64,000 nt of DNA from HGM11368 sp051883395. Lineage in GTDB: Bacteria > Bacillota > Clostridia > Christensenellales > UBA3700. Numbering within the stretch: the stretch's first letter is position 1; each line of letters opens with the position of its first letter. Location of the stretch: positions 39,249-103,248 of the forward strand of contig JBJETQ010000002.1 in NCBI GenBank assembly GCA_051883395.1, written 5' to 3'. Positions 44,028-51,756 of the stretch are shown here, in pieces. Made by a program: the position numbers and the translations under genes. The notes beneath the pieces are model-generated. The model was not told the DNA's origin. It was given only the letters and a program-made list of their open reading frames with translations, and did no database searches.

Positions 44028-45425
44028 TTATTGTCTGCCGTATCTGAGTTCTGACATAAGATATACATTGTCGCTCATCTTGGCGTCAGGTTGAACGCCG
44101 ATTTTGCTTGCATCGGTGCCGTATCCTACCACCTTACAGGTCTTGCAGAAAAGACTTGCAGCCGAAGGAAGTGGGAATTCTCTTATTTCGAAGCCGATAG
44201 CTTCAAGTCCGTGGAACTGTGCCTTGTTCTCTTTGAGATTGCCGGTAGCAAGAATAATCATACCTGTCTGAACCCACTTTTCATCATTATATTTGTAGAA
44301 GAATTCTTCGTATTTTGCTTTGTCCATCTCCGATTCTACAAGTCCGTTGACGAAGTCTGCCATATCTTCGGTGTTAGGCATAAGCTTAGCGTTTTTGGTG
44401 TCTTTCCAGTTGTAAATGTCAAGGAAACCTTCTACGGTAAGGTCAACAAACTTCTCCTGCGTCTTGTAGTCTCCGGTGTCTGTCCAGCCCCACAATACGA
44501 TACCTGCCGTCATTGAGTTGGCTATTACGTTGTTTCTCAGAACAACGTTTGCGCCCTTCTCTGCATTGGTCTCGATGGAGATGGTCGAGTCGGAAGCGTT
44601 TTGAACGATACAACCCTGCACGGTAACGTCGCAGTTGTTGAAGTAAATATTCTTATGGCTGTTTTCTACAATAAGATTTTTCATAGTTACGGTTGGTCTG
44701 AAAGAGTCGTCGCCGTCTACGCTGATAAGTATTCCGTATCTTTCCAGACTAGTAAGGTCAAGGCTTTCGTCTTCATCGAGAACTCTGCCCGTAATTTTGA
44801 AGTCTTGAAGAACTATGTCGTCGGCTCTGCTGCATGACAATACGCTTGAACCTGGAAGCCCGTCTCCGTAACCTGCAATCTTGTATGCGTCAAATACGTG
44901 TCCGTTGCCGTAAATAGAAGACTGTACGTCAAGATATCCGTGATCAGGCACAGCTATAACCGGATTGGAAATATCTCTTGCAGGTATCATTTCAAAATCA
45001 GAATGAACTACTACAGCCTTTTTGCTGACGATGGCATATACAAATTCTTCGTAGGTATAAGCGTTGACGCCTTCTACAAAATAAACCTTTTTGGTAACTT
45101 TGTTGTTGTTCGCATCGGTAATGTCAAGTTTTGCACTTCCTTCTCCGTTGATTGCGATAACGCTACCTGTCAAAGTCGCTACGTGAGTATCCCAAAGAGT
45201 GAAATTGACGTTGTTGCCGAACACCTTGGAAAGGTCGAATTTGTTGTCGGTGTTGACGCCCGTCGTGTAAGTCTTGGTAGCTATGTAGTATTCGTCATCC
45301 ATCCAGACGCTAAGGTTCTCAGGGTCAATCTCGATTGGCTGACGTGTGCTGGCGCAACCGATAAAAGATATTGACAATGCGGAGAACAACACTACTAGCA
45401 CTGCAATAAAAGCAATTTTCTTCAT
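44028..45425 (-). CDS. Lipoprotein with parallel beta-helix-like repeats
   Basis: 465 residues. Signal peptide with lipobox SFIGC (mature Cys near residue 24). A beta-sandwich-like region (~40-130) leads into a right-handed beta-helix-like stretch (~160-310): HGYLDVQSSIYGNG, SCSRADDIVLQDFKITG, TVTMKNLIVENS, DVTVQGCIVQNAS, NVVLRNNVIANS. No polysaccharide-lyase or pectinase active site is evident. Lipid-anchored outside the cell; role unknown, possibly carbohydrate or surface binding. Single gene with its own terminator; ribosome site GGAGG. Confidence 0.8.
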   Translation of the reverse strand: MKKIAFIAVLVVLFSALSISFIGCASTRQPIEIDPENLSVWMDDEYYIATKTYTTGVNTDNKFDLSKVFGNNVNFTLWDTHVATLTGSVIAINGEGSAKLDITDANNNKVTKKVYFVEGVNAYTYEEFVYAIVSKKAVVVHSDFEMIPARDISNPVIAVPDHGYLDVQSSIYGNGHVFDAYKIAGYGDGLPGSSVLSCSRADDIVLQDFKITGRVLDEDESLDLTSLERYGILISVDGDDSFRPTVTMKNLIVENSHKNIYFNNCDVTVQGCIVQNASDSTISIETNAEKGANVVLRNNVIANSMTAGIVLWGWTDTGDYKTQEKFVDLTVEGFLDIYNWKDTKNAKLMPNTEDMADFVNGLVESEMDKAKYEEFFYKYNDEKWVQTGMIILATGNLKENKAQFHGLEAIGFEIREFPLPSAASLFCKTCKVVGYGTDASKIGVQPDAKMSDNVYLMSELRYGRQ

Positions 45426-45439
45426 AATTCCTCCTAAAC

Positions 45440-45458
45440 CGGCCTTATAATAAGACCG
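45440..45458 (-). promoter_or_regulatory. Inverted repeat in the 5' leader of the lipoprotein gene
   Basis: CGGTCTTAT-T-ATAAGGCCG (one mismatch) about 15 bases before the start codon. It may be an operator or a stabilising hairpin next to the ribosome site. A TATAAT lies further upstream without a clear -35. Confidence 0.4.
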
Positions 45459-45624
45459 CTGTATTTTTATTATACAATATAAACTAAAAAATATCTAGAC
45501 GTAATTGCCTTTTAGTTAAAAATTTTTGTGTGAATTTCCAATAAAAATATAATCGTAAATTATTATTTCTTAATGCTAACTTAATTTTTTGAGAGAGATT
45601 GCGTAAGATGAATTGAATTTGATA

Positions 45625-45653
45625 TTGACAAGTATGGCAAGACGGGTTAGCAT
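45625..45653 (+). promoter_or_regulatory. YitT gene promoter
   Basis: TTGACA (45625-45630) and TAGCAT (45648-45653), spacer 17. The predicted transcript begins around 45660, leaving only a few bases before ATG 45663 or about 12 before ATG 45672. Confidence 0.55.
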
Positions 45654-45671
45654 AATCATATAATGAGAGTT

Positions 45672-46565
45672 ATGGATAAAAAAACATTGGCAAACAATAC
45701 GTTGACAACGATAAAGGTACTTGTGGGAGCTTTTTTGATGTCGCTTTCCATTCATACCTTTACTATACCTGCAAAGTTTTTCCCGGGCGGAGTATCGGGA
45801 ATTGCTTCTATGGTGCAGATTCTGACAAACTTTGAAGCAAGTTATACCGTACTTATTATCAACTTGCCTTTGATAGTGGTGGCATTTTTTGTCGTCAACA
45901 AGACTTTTGCCCTGAAATCTTTGGTGGGAACGCTGTTGATGGCAGGCATGTTAAGACTGTGGTCTTTTGTTGACTTTTATACCTACGTCAACCCTTCCCA
46001 ACCGCTTTTGAGCGCTATTGCAGGCGGAATTATTTCGGGAGCAGGCGTCGGTTTGCTGGTGGGCAGCGACTTCTGCCCCGGCGGTACGGAGATTGCCGGC
46101 GTAATATTGCAGAAAAAACACAATTCAATCTCTATATCGTACATAATACTGGCTATCAACTGTATAGTGGTGATATTGGGTTGCGTATTGTACAAGTTTG
46201 CAGGCAAGATGGCTACTACGGAAATAATCACGATAGCCGTATGCTCGCTGGTACAGATATTTTTTAATTCTAAAAGTATGGATTTGGTTCTCAACGGGGG
46301 CAGGCAAGCCGTCAAGTTTGAAGTCGTAACGGAAAAGACGCAGGAGTTGACGCAAGCCATTCTGAGCGAGATAGGTCGCAGCGTTACCATTATGAATTCT
46401 TACGGCGGATATAGCCAAAGCACCAATAACGTGCTTATCTGCGTAATATCACGTTCTCAGATTTCTTCCTTCAAAAGACTTCTCAAAAGAATCGACCCGC
46501 AAGCATTTGCCTTTGCTATCAATACAAGAGAAGTGCTGGGGCGTGGCTTTAAGAAAGTAAAATAG
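45672..46565 (+). CDS. YitT family membrane protein
   Basis: 297 residues (300 if ATG 45663 is used; the later ATG has AGAG before it and gives the MDKK start). Five or six helices of the DUF161 domain (LVGAFLMSLSIHTFTIPAKFFPGGVSGIA; GLLVGSDFCPGGTEIAGVIL) and a C-terminal cytosolic DUF2179 domain (MNSYGGYSQSTNNVLICVISRSQI). Common in Bacillota, with no agreed function; transport has been suggested. Terminated at 46581. Confidence 0.9.
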   Translation: MDKKTLANNTLTTIKVLVGAFLMSLSIHTFTIPAKFFPGGVSGIASMVQILTNFEASYTVLIINLPLIVVAFFVVNKTFALKSLVGTLLMAGMLRLWSFVDFYTYVNPSQPLLSAIAGGIISGAGVGLLVGSDFCPGGTEIAGVILQKKHNSISISYIILAINCIVVILGCVLYKFAGKMATTEIITIAVCSLVQIFFNSKSMDLVLNGGRQAVKFEVVTEKTQELTQAILSEIGRSVTIMNSYGGYSQSTNNVLICVISRSQISSFKRLLKRIDPQAFAFAINTREVLGRGFKKVK

Positions 46566-46580
46566 TTGATTTTTATCCCT

Positions 46581-46604
46581 TCCCGCTCAAAGGCGGGATT
46601 TTTT
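46581..46604 (+). terminator. Terminator of the YitT gene
   Basis: TCCCGC-TCAAAG-GCGGGA then T6. Confidence 0.85.
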
Positions 46605-46683
46605 GTGCAAAAAGTTTGTCGACACAGCTGCACCTTATGCGCATTATCCGCACCGTAGCCGAATAGACTGCAATAGGGCGAGT

Positions 46684-47484
46684 ATGGAAATATGGGAAGC
46701 AATATTGCTGGGACTGGTACAAGGCTTTACCGAATTTTTGCCGGTATCCAGCAGCGGACATCTGGTGTTGGTTCAACAAATAATCGGCATTTCGTCGGGC
46801 GACGTGGTGTTATTTGATACGCTGTTGCACCTTGCCACTCTGGTAGCGGTATGCATAGCTTTGAGAAAAAAATTGACCTTGGCGGCAAAGCGTCCTGTCA
46901 GACCTTTGTTTCTTCTGATTACGGCTTCCTTGCCTGCGGCAATCGTAGGTCTTGCGTTGGACGACAAAATAGAGTCCATGTTTTCTTCTACAAAGTATCT
47001 ATGGATATTCTTTGCCGTATCGGCTGTTCTGTTGATACTGAGCGATATGATTCCGAACAAAATATGCGACGGCACGACAGACAGCCCTTTTGGCGGTATA
47101 GGAACAAAACAGGCGTTGGCAATGGGAGTCATGCAAGCGGTTGCCGTCTTCCCCGGAATAAGCCGCAGCGGAAGCACGATTGTAGGCGGCATTGTCGCCG
47201 GCGGAGACAGAGCGCAGGTAACCGACTTTTCTTTTTTGATGAGTATCCCGATTATTTTGGCTTCGGTTTTGCTTCAAATCATCAAAATAGCAACGGGCAA
47301 ATTGTCATTGACTCTGCCGATTGTGCCTACTTTGTTGGGAATGGCGGCTGCGCTGGTGAGCGGCTATTTGTCTGTCAAAGTGATGCTCAAAGTAGTTGCA
47401 AAGTGCAAGCTTCGATATTTTGGATTTTATCTCATAATTTTATCCGCACTAACTATGCTCAACAATTTCGTTGAGATTTGGTAA
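46684..47484 (+). CDS. uppP: Undecaprenyl-diphosphatase
   Basis: 266 residues from ATG 46684 (MEIWEAILLGLVQG). The in-frame extension back to 46603 is rejected because it enters the upstream terminator. BacA/UppP signatures: QGFTEFLPVSSSGHLVL with the catalytic Glu and Ser, and PGISRSGSTIVGG with the Arg. Eight or so helices. It recycles the C55 lipid carrier for peptidoglycan synthesis and confers bacitracin tolerance. Confidence 0.93.
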   Translation: MEIWEAILLGLVQGFTEFLPVSSSGHLVLVQQIIGISSGDVVLFDTLLHLATLVAVCIALRKKLTLAAKRPVRPLFLLITASLPAAIVGLALDDKIESMFSSTKYLWIFFAVSAVLLILSDMIPNKICDGTTDSPFGGIGTKQALAMGVMQAVAVFPGISRSGSTIVGGIVAGGDRAQVTDFSFLMSIPIILASVLLQIIKIATGKLSLTLPIVPTLLGMAAALVSGYLSVKVMLKVVAKCKLRYFGFYLIILSALTMLNNFVEIW

Positions 47485-47506
47485 AAATAAATATTGCGAC
47501 TGCCAC

Positions 47507-47536
47507 AGCCCCTATTCTCCAATCGGAATAGGGGCT
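47507..47536. terminator. Hairpin between convergent uppP and small coiled-coil gene
   Basis: AGCCCCTATTC-TCCAATCG-GAATAGGGGCT. T tracts are weak. Confidence 0.65.
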
Positions 47537-47924
47537 AACGTATATTTTGCGTCCTGACGTCAGACGGCTTTTGATTGGCCGCTTCGTCCGTTGTTTCGTC
47601 TTGTTGCAAAACAGGCGTAGCGCTGACAAAATTGTCGATATGTATCTGATTTTCGTCGTTTTTTTCTTGTTGCACCGAATTTATCCGCACGTCGCAATCC
47701 AACAAAAGCTCTTGCTTTTTTATCTGTTGATTTTGCAAACGAGAAACAAGTTGAAGTTGCATTCCTAACAGTCGGTTATAGGCAAGATAAGCGTCAAAAT
47801 CATCTGATATTCCGCTTGCTTTGCCGTCTGACTTTGCCATAGTCGAAAGTACGTCCAACAGCACCTTCTGTTCTTTGATGAACAACGATTTGAGTTTTGA
47901 TATTTTTGTCTTTACGTTTTGCAT
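47535..47924 (-). CDS. Small helical protein, unknown
   Basis: 129 residues from ATG 47924 (AGGGG five bases before it; GTG 47930 is the alternative). N-terminal two-thirds looks like a helical hairpin (KTKISKLKSLFIKEQKVLLDVLS; LAYNRLLGMQLQLVSRLQNQQIKKQELLL), with an acidic, Gln-rich, probably disordered tail. I do not recognise it. No signal peptide. Confidence 0.6.
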   Translation of the reverse strand: MQNVKTKISKLKSLFIKEQKVLLDVLSTMAKSDGKASGISDDFDAYLAYNRLLGMQLQLVSRLQNQQIKKQELLLDCDVRINSVQQEKNDENQIHIDNFVSATPVLQQDETTDEAANQKPSDVRTQNIR

Positions 47925-47993
47925 AAGCACCCCTGCTTATAATATGAAATATAATGTACAAAGGTTAAAAGTCGCTTTTGAATAAATTGCGTA

Positions 47994-48022
47994 TTGACAG
48001 TATATAATTTAGTTGCTAAACT
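47994..48022 (+). promoter_or_regulatory. Candidate promoter of the DUF2804 gene
   Basis: TTGACA (47994-47999), spacer 17, TAAACT (48017-48022). An inverted repeat TTTAGTT-GCTA-AACTAAA overlaps the -10 box and could be an operator. A TATAAT at 48028 is a competing -10. Ribosome site ACGGGGG. Confidence 0.5.
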
Positions 48023-48047
48023 AAAAGTATAATACGGGGGTATATTT

Positions 48048-49088
48048 ATGGACAAAATTTCTACCATAAGAAAACCCGTTGCTCCGCCTGAAAAATTGGT
48101 AGACGATACGGGAAAAGCCATATTCGGCACATTTGAAAAGGAGATTGAAAATATCAATCTCATAGAATGCCACCGCCCTTACGGTAAAAGAATGACACGC
48201 CCCATTCAGGACTTTAAGCTCACCGAATGGGAAGCTACCGAAATAGTATCCGACCGTTATATCGTTGTTTCGGCAATTTATTCTATGGGCAAAGTCGGCT
48301 TTGGAATTGTGGTTGCCTTTGACCGCAAAACCCACGACATAGATTATTGGCTCAAACCCGCAACTTCAAGAACTCTCAAAGTCGCTCCTAACTTGCTTGA
48401 TACCACAAGCATGCTGACGACGAAAGCAATGAATATCGTCATAAAAAACCAAATGAATCAGGGTAAGGCTTTTACCCGATGCTCTGTTCGCAACAAAAAC
48501 GGAAGTTGCTCATACGACGTAAATCTTACGAGACTGTCGCCACCTAGCGTTGTATCGATACCGTTTGGAGACAATATGCCTTTGTACACCCAAAAGGACT
48601 TTTTTGCAGCCAAAGGATATATCGAAAAAAACGGAGAAAGAATAGATTTTGACAACGCCGTGGCAATAATAGACGACCACAAAGGCTATTATCCAAGAAA
48701 AGCCCACTATGACTGGCTCACTACAATAGGCAAAATCAATCACAACGGCAAAGAAATATATATAGCACTCAATCTTACTCTCAATCAATCTGTCAACCAA
48801 CACGATTACAACGAAAATCTTGTCTGGCTCGAAGGCAGACAAATATTGCTGCCGCCCGTCAAGTTTGACAAACAAGGCGACGTATGGATAGTGAGCGACG
48901 AATACGACAGAGTAAATCTTACCTTCAACATTCAGAATACCTACGTTATGACTCCAAACGTAGGCGTGGCGAAAGTAGATTATTATTTGCCTTTTGGAGT
49001 GGTGTCGGGCTACGTAAAAGACGGCAACGACGTCTATCGTATCGAAGACCTACCCGGCATTGCGGAAGATAAAACCACTCTGCTGTAA
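48048..49088 (+). CDS. DUF2804 family protein
   Basis: 346 residues. The family signature of a hydrolase-like lipocalin fold is seen in IIDDHKGYYPRKAHYDWLTT near residue 205, with preceding LTEWEATEIVSDRYIVVSAIYSMG and following GKEIYIALNLTLNQS. DUF2804 is of unknown function. No signal peptide or membrane segment. Monocistronic between a promoter and a clear terminator. Confidence 0.7.
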   Translation: MDKISTIRKPVAPPEKLVDDTGKAIFGTFEKEIENINLIECHRPYGKRMTRPIQDFKLTEWEATEIVSDRYIVVSAIYSMGKVGFGIVVAFDRKTHDIDYWLKPATSRTLKVAPNLLDTTSMLTTKAMNIVIKNQMNQGKAFTRCSVRNKNGSCSYDVNLTRLSPPSVVSIPFGDNMPLYTQKDFFAAKGYIEKNGERIDFDNAVAIIDDHKGYYPRKAHYDWLTTIGKINHNGKEIYIALNLTLNQSVNQHDYNENLVWLEGRQILLPPVKFDKQGDVWIVSDEYDRVNLTFNIQNTYVMTPNVGVAKVDYYLPFGVVSGYVKDGNDVYRIEDLPGIAEDKTTLL

Positions 49089-49107
49089 CAACGTAAACTT
49101 TGAAAAC

Positions 49108-49139
49108 AAAAGCCCCACAAGCGAAATTGTGGGGCTTTT
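49108..49139. terminator. Terminator after the DUF2804 gene
   Basis: AAAAGCCCCACAA-GCGAAA-TTGTGGGGCTTTT; symmetrical, so it also serves the convergent protease gene. Confidence 0.9.
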
Positions 49140-49165
49140 GAATATCTTAGGGTGAATGAAAAAAG

Positions 49166-50536
49166 CTATTTGAATACCGTAAGGTCTTGCGCCGTAATGC
49201 TATACGATACTTCTTCCGATACGCCGTTTCTCAACAATTTTATCTTTATCTCGTCGCCTTGCCTTACTTTGAGAAGCAAGTCCGCCATCTCGTAGTATCT
49301 GTTGACTGTGTATTCTTCCGAATTGATAGTCAGGCTCTGAATGACGTCTCCTACTTCAAGCTTTCCTGCTGCAAGACTTCCTGACGTTACGCTCTGAACG
49401 ACGCATTTTTCTTTGATATAATAAGTATCTTTTTCGGCGTCATAAGCAAGAGAGCTGTCTTCTACCGCTATACTAACTCCGATGACCGGCTTTTTAACCT
49501 GTCCGCCACATTCACGGACATTTTCGACAACGTATCTGACGACTTCGACTGGTATTGCATAACTCACGTTGTCGATGGTGGTAGAATTGTACTTTGCATT
49601 GACTATGCCGATGAGCTTGCCTGCCGCATTGAACAATCCGCCGCCGCTGTTGCCGCTGTTGACTGCCGTATCTATACGCATGACACGCATCGTTATCGTT
49701 CCTTTGCCGTCTCCTACGCCGTCCACAGCCGACATGGTGATATGCTCGCTGTCAACGCTGACTATTCCCGACGTTGCAGATATGCCTTCTGCCTGCGGAT
49801 TGCCTATCGCAATTGCCGTTTCGCCTACTTTGTATCCGTCAGCAAACGTAACTTGTCTGGCATAGCTGTTTTTGATTACGTCATTGTTTTCAACCGACAA
49901 TACTGCCAGGTCGTATTTCATCGAGCCACCGACGTAAGTAGTGGTAATTGCCTGCGTTTCACATTCTCCGCCGTACAGATAAACCTTTATCGTGTCATAT
50001 ACTCCGTCGTCGTTGGAACCGTCGTAAACGACGTGATAATTGGTTACGAATATTGCGTCTCCTGCGACTTTGTCAATATAGTAGACAATGCCTGCTCCTG
50101 CCGAACCGCTGCTTGACGACGAGTTGAAAGCATTGACGCTGACTGCCGACAAAAGACATTGAGAAATGGTTTCGCTGTCGTCTTGCGGAATTTCTACGGT
50201 AAGATCAAGCTTGTCTTTGAGAAAATCATAAAAACTGCCGCTGTAACCGCTTTCCTGAACTTCTTGATTGTATAACTCTCTCAGATCGTCTATCGTTATG
50301 CTCTGTCCGTCTGCCCCGTTCAGTCCGTTTGCGCCGTCTGTTCCGTCTGTTCCGTCCTTGCCGTCAGTACCTTTCAGACTTTCGAGCCATTGAGCTTCCG
50401 TGCCTTCAAAACCGTTTTTGACTGCTATTTCGTAAGCCGACAAACCTGCGATGCTCTCTTGTTGACATGCACACAAAGCAAGCATAGCAACGATGACAAT
50501 TAATACAAGTGCTACGATTTTATATCTTTTCGACAT
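49166..50536 (-). CDS. HtrA-like serine protease lipoprotein with collagen-like linker
   Basis: 456 residues. Lipoprotein signal (MLALCAC, Cys near residue 24), then the SAYEIAVKNGFEGTEAQWLESL module common on Clostridial surface proteins, then a short collagen-like stretch of GTDGKDGTDGTDGANG triplets (~55-80). Next a trypsin-like domain with the triad His (TNYHVV, ~168), Asp (KYDLAVL, ~209) and Ser (NSGNSGGG, ~298), and a C-terminal PDZ domain (~360-450). Predicted lipid-anchored extracytoplasmic quality-control protease. Divergent from the lipoprotein at 50725. Confidence 0.88.
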   Translation of the reverse strand: MSKRYKIVALVLIVIVAMLALCACQQESIAGLSAYEIAVKNGFEGTEAQWLESLKGTDGKDGTDGTDGANGLNGADGQSITIDDLRELYNQEVQESGYSGSFYDFLKDKLDLTVEIPQDDSETISQCLLSAVSVNAFNSSSSSGSAGAGIVYYIDKVAGDAIFVTNYHVVYDGSNDDGVYDTIKVYLYGGECETQAITTTYVGGSMKYDLAVLSVENNDVIKNSYARQVTFADGYKVGETAIAIGNPQAEGISATSGIVSVDSEHITMSAVDGVGDGKGTITMRVMRIDTAVNSGNSGGGLFNAAGKLIGIVNAKYNSTTIDNVSYAIPVEVVRYVVENVRECGGQVKKPVIGVSIAVEDSSLAYDAEKDTYYIKEKCVVQSVTSGSLAAGKLEVGDVIQSLTINSEEYTVNRYYEMADLLLKVRQGDEIKIKLLRNGVSEEVSYSITAQDLTVFK

Positions 50537-50679
50537 ACACTAACGCTCCTTGATTGTTGTCTTTATGCTAACAGCACTAACTTAAAATATTATTAAAAAA
50601 TTTTTTGTTTGATTGTTTTTTACTAAATATTTACCTTTGATTTTTGTTTTAATTGTTTGAATTGTTTGCTTTTCAATCC

Positions 50680-50708
50680 TTGACCTGAGAAAAATAATAT
50701 GTTTTAAT
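50680..50708 (+). promoter_or_regulatory. Promoter of the 50725 lipoprotein
   Basis: TTGACC (50680-50685), spacer 17, TTTAAT (50703-50708). The rest of 50537-50680 is AT-rich intergenic DNA with no other feature seen. Confidence 0.6.
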
Positions 50709-50724
50709 GTATTGGGAGAAGAAG

Positions 50725-51660
50725 ATGAAAAACAAAATTAAAATCGCATTACTATTGATTATTATGGTAATTTGCTTTTGCATGACCGCATGTCAGGACG
50801 AATTGCCGCAGATACTCGTATCGGGTTCTTATGAAGGCGTAGATTATACTGCGCTTACAAAAGTCAAAAACATGTCGGCTTTTGAACTGTATCAGCAGGT
50901 TTACGAAACTTACAAAAACGATACCGGATATTATCGCAACGAACTGTTCCACTTCAAAACTACTGCGGCAGAACAAAGCTCGCACTTTGTAGTGTACAGG
51001 GACGGCGACAAGTTTTTGTCAAGAGAAGTAACCGTCGGAGAAGGCGTAGGTCCTGCCAAAGCCAACAATCTCAAAACGTTGTATTTTGACGGAACGAATT
51101 ATTATTCCAACAGCTATCTCAACAACAAAAAGATTGTTCCCGGCAAATCGTCCGATAAAGGCACTATGGATTATTTTAAGGTCAACAATTACGGCACGTT
51201 GACTCTTGCGGACGATATTGACGCCTGCATTGCCAAAAAACTCGACGACACTTCGCATCTGACAACATACGTCATGAATGACAAGAGCCTGTTGTCTCAG
51301 TTTCATAATGACAACGTATACGTTGACGACAACGGAGTTTATTATTTTACCATTGCACTCGATTGCAGCAACGAGACAATCAACGGCAAACAAATCGCCG
51401 CAAAGGAAGAATTTGTTGACCGTACGGGTTGCAACAGCGACAGCTTTGAAATGAATATGGATACGACCATTGACTTTACCGTAGAAAAAATAGACGGAGT
51501 GATGAAAATTACTTCCTGGCTCAGACACGAAAAGTATCAAGGCAAAGCTTACGGATTGTTGCTGAAATGCGAACAGACCTGTAAGACGGAATTGGTCTAT
51601 GACCAATCGCAATTTACAATAGACCAAAGCGTGATTAAATCTCAGATAGACGTGGGCTGA
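50725..51660 (+). CDS. Lipoprotein of unknown function
   Basis: 311 residues from ATG 50725 (GGGAGAAGAAG). Signal peptide with lipobox FCMTAC (Cys near residue 23). The mature part is rich in Tyr, Asn and beta strands, with repeated short YxxDGxxYY/N elements (LYFDGTNYYSNS, VYVDDNGVYYFT). No known domain recognised; the layout recalls LolA/LppX-like or DUF-type lipoproteins but without a diagnostic motif. Ends at a strong bidirectional terminator. Confidence 0.7.
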   Translation: MKNKIKIALLLIIMVICFCMTACQDELPQILVSGSYEGVDYTALTKVKNMSAFELYQQVYETYKNDTGYYRNELFHFKTTAAEQSSHFVVYRDGDKFLSREVTVGEGVGPAKANNLKTLYFDGTNYYSNSYLNNKKIVPGKSSDKGTMDYFKVNNYGTLTLADDIDACIAKKLDDTSHLTTYVMNDKSLLSQFHNDNVYVDDNGVYYFTIALDCSNETINGKQIAAKEEFVDRTGCNSDSFEMNMDTTIDFTVEKIDGVMKITSWLRHEKYQGKAYGLLLKCEQTCKTELVYDQSQFTIDQSVIKSQIDVG

Positions 51661-51671
51661 AACCCTGTCAT

Positions 51672-51708
51672 AAAAAAAGCAACCGCTTTATATGCGGTTG
51701 CTTTTTTT
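51672..51708. terminator. Bidirectional terminator
   Basis: AAAAAAAGCAACCGC-TTTATAT-GCGGTTGCTTTTTTT, between the lipoprotein gene and malQ-pulA. Confidence 0.95.
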
Positions 51709-51718
51709 GTCAATTTGA

Positions 51719-51736
51719 CGACACGTATTGACTTTT
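51719..51736 (-). repeat. Stop-proximal motif, copy C (malQ-pulA)
   Basis: Minus strand AAAAGTCAATACGTGTCG, 20 bases past the malQ-pulA stop; two differences from the 18-mer at 17561. Confidence 0.6.
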
Positions 51737-51756
51737 GAAGTTGCAATTGCACATAA

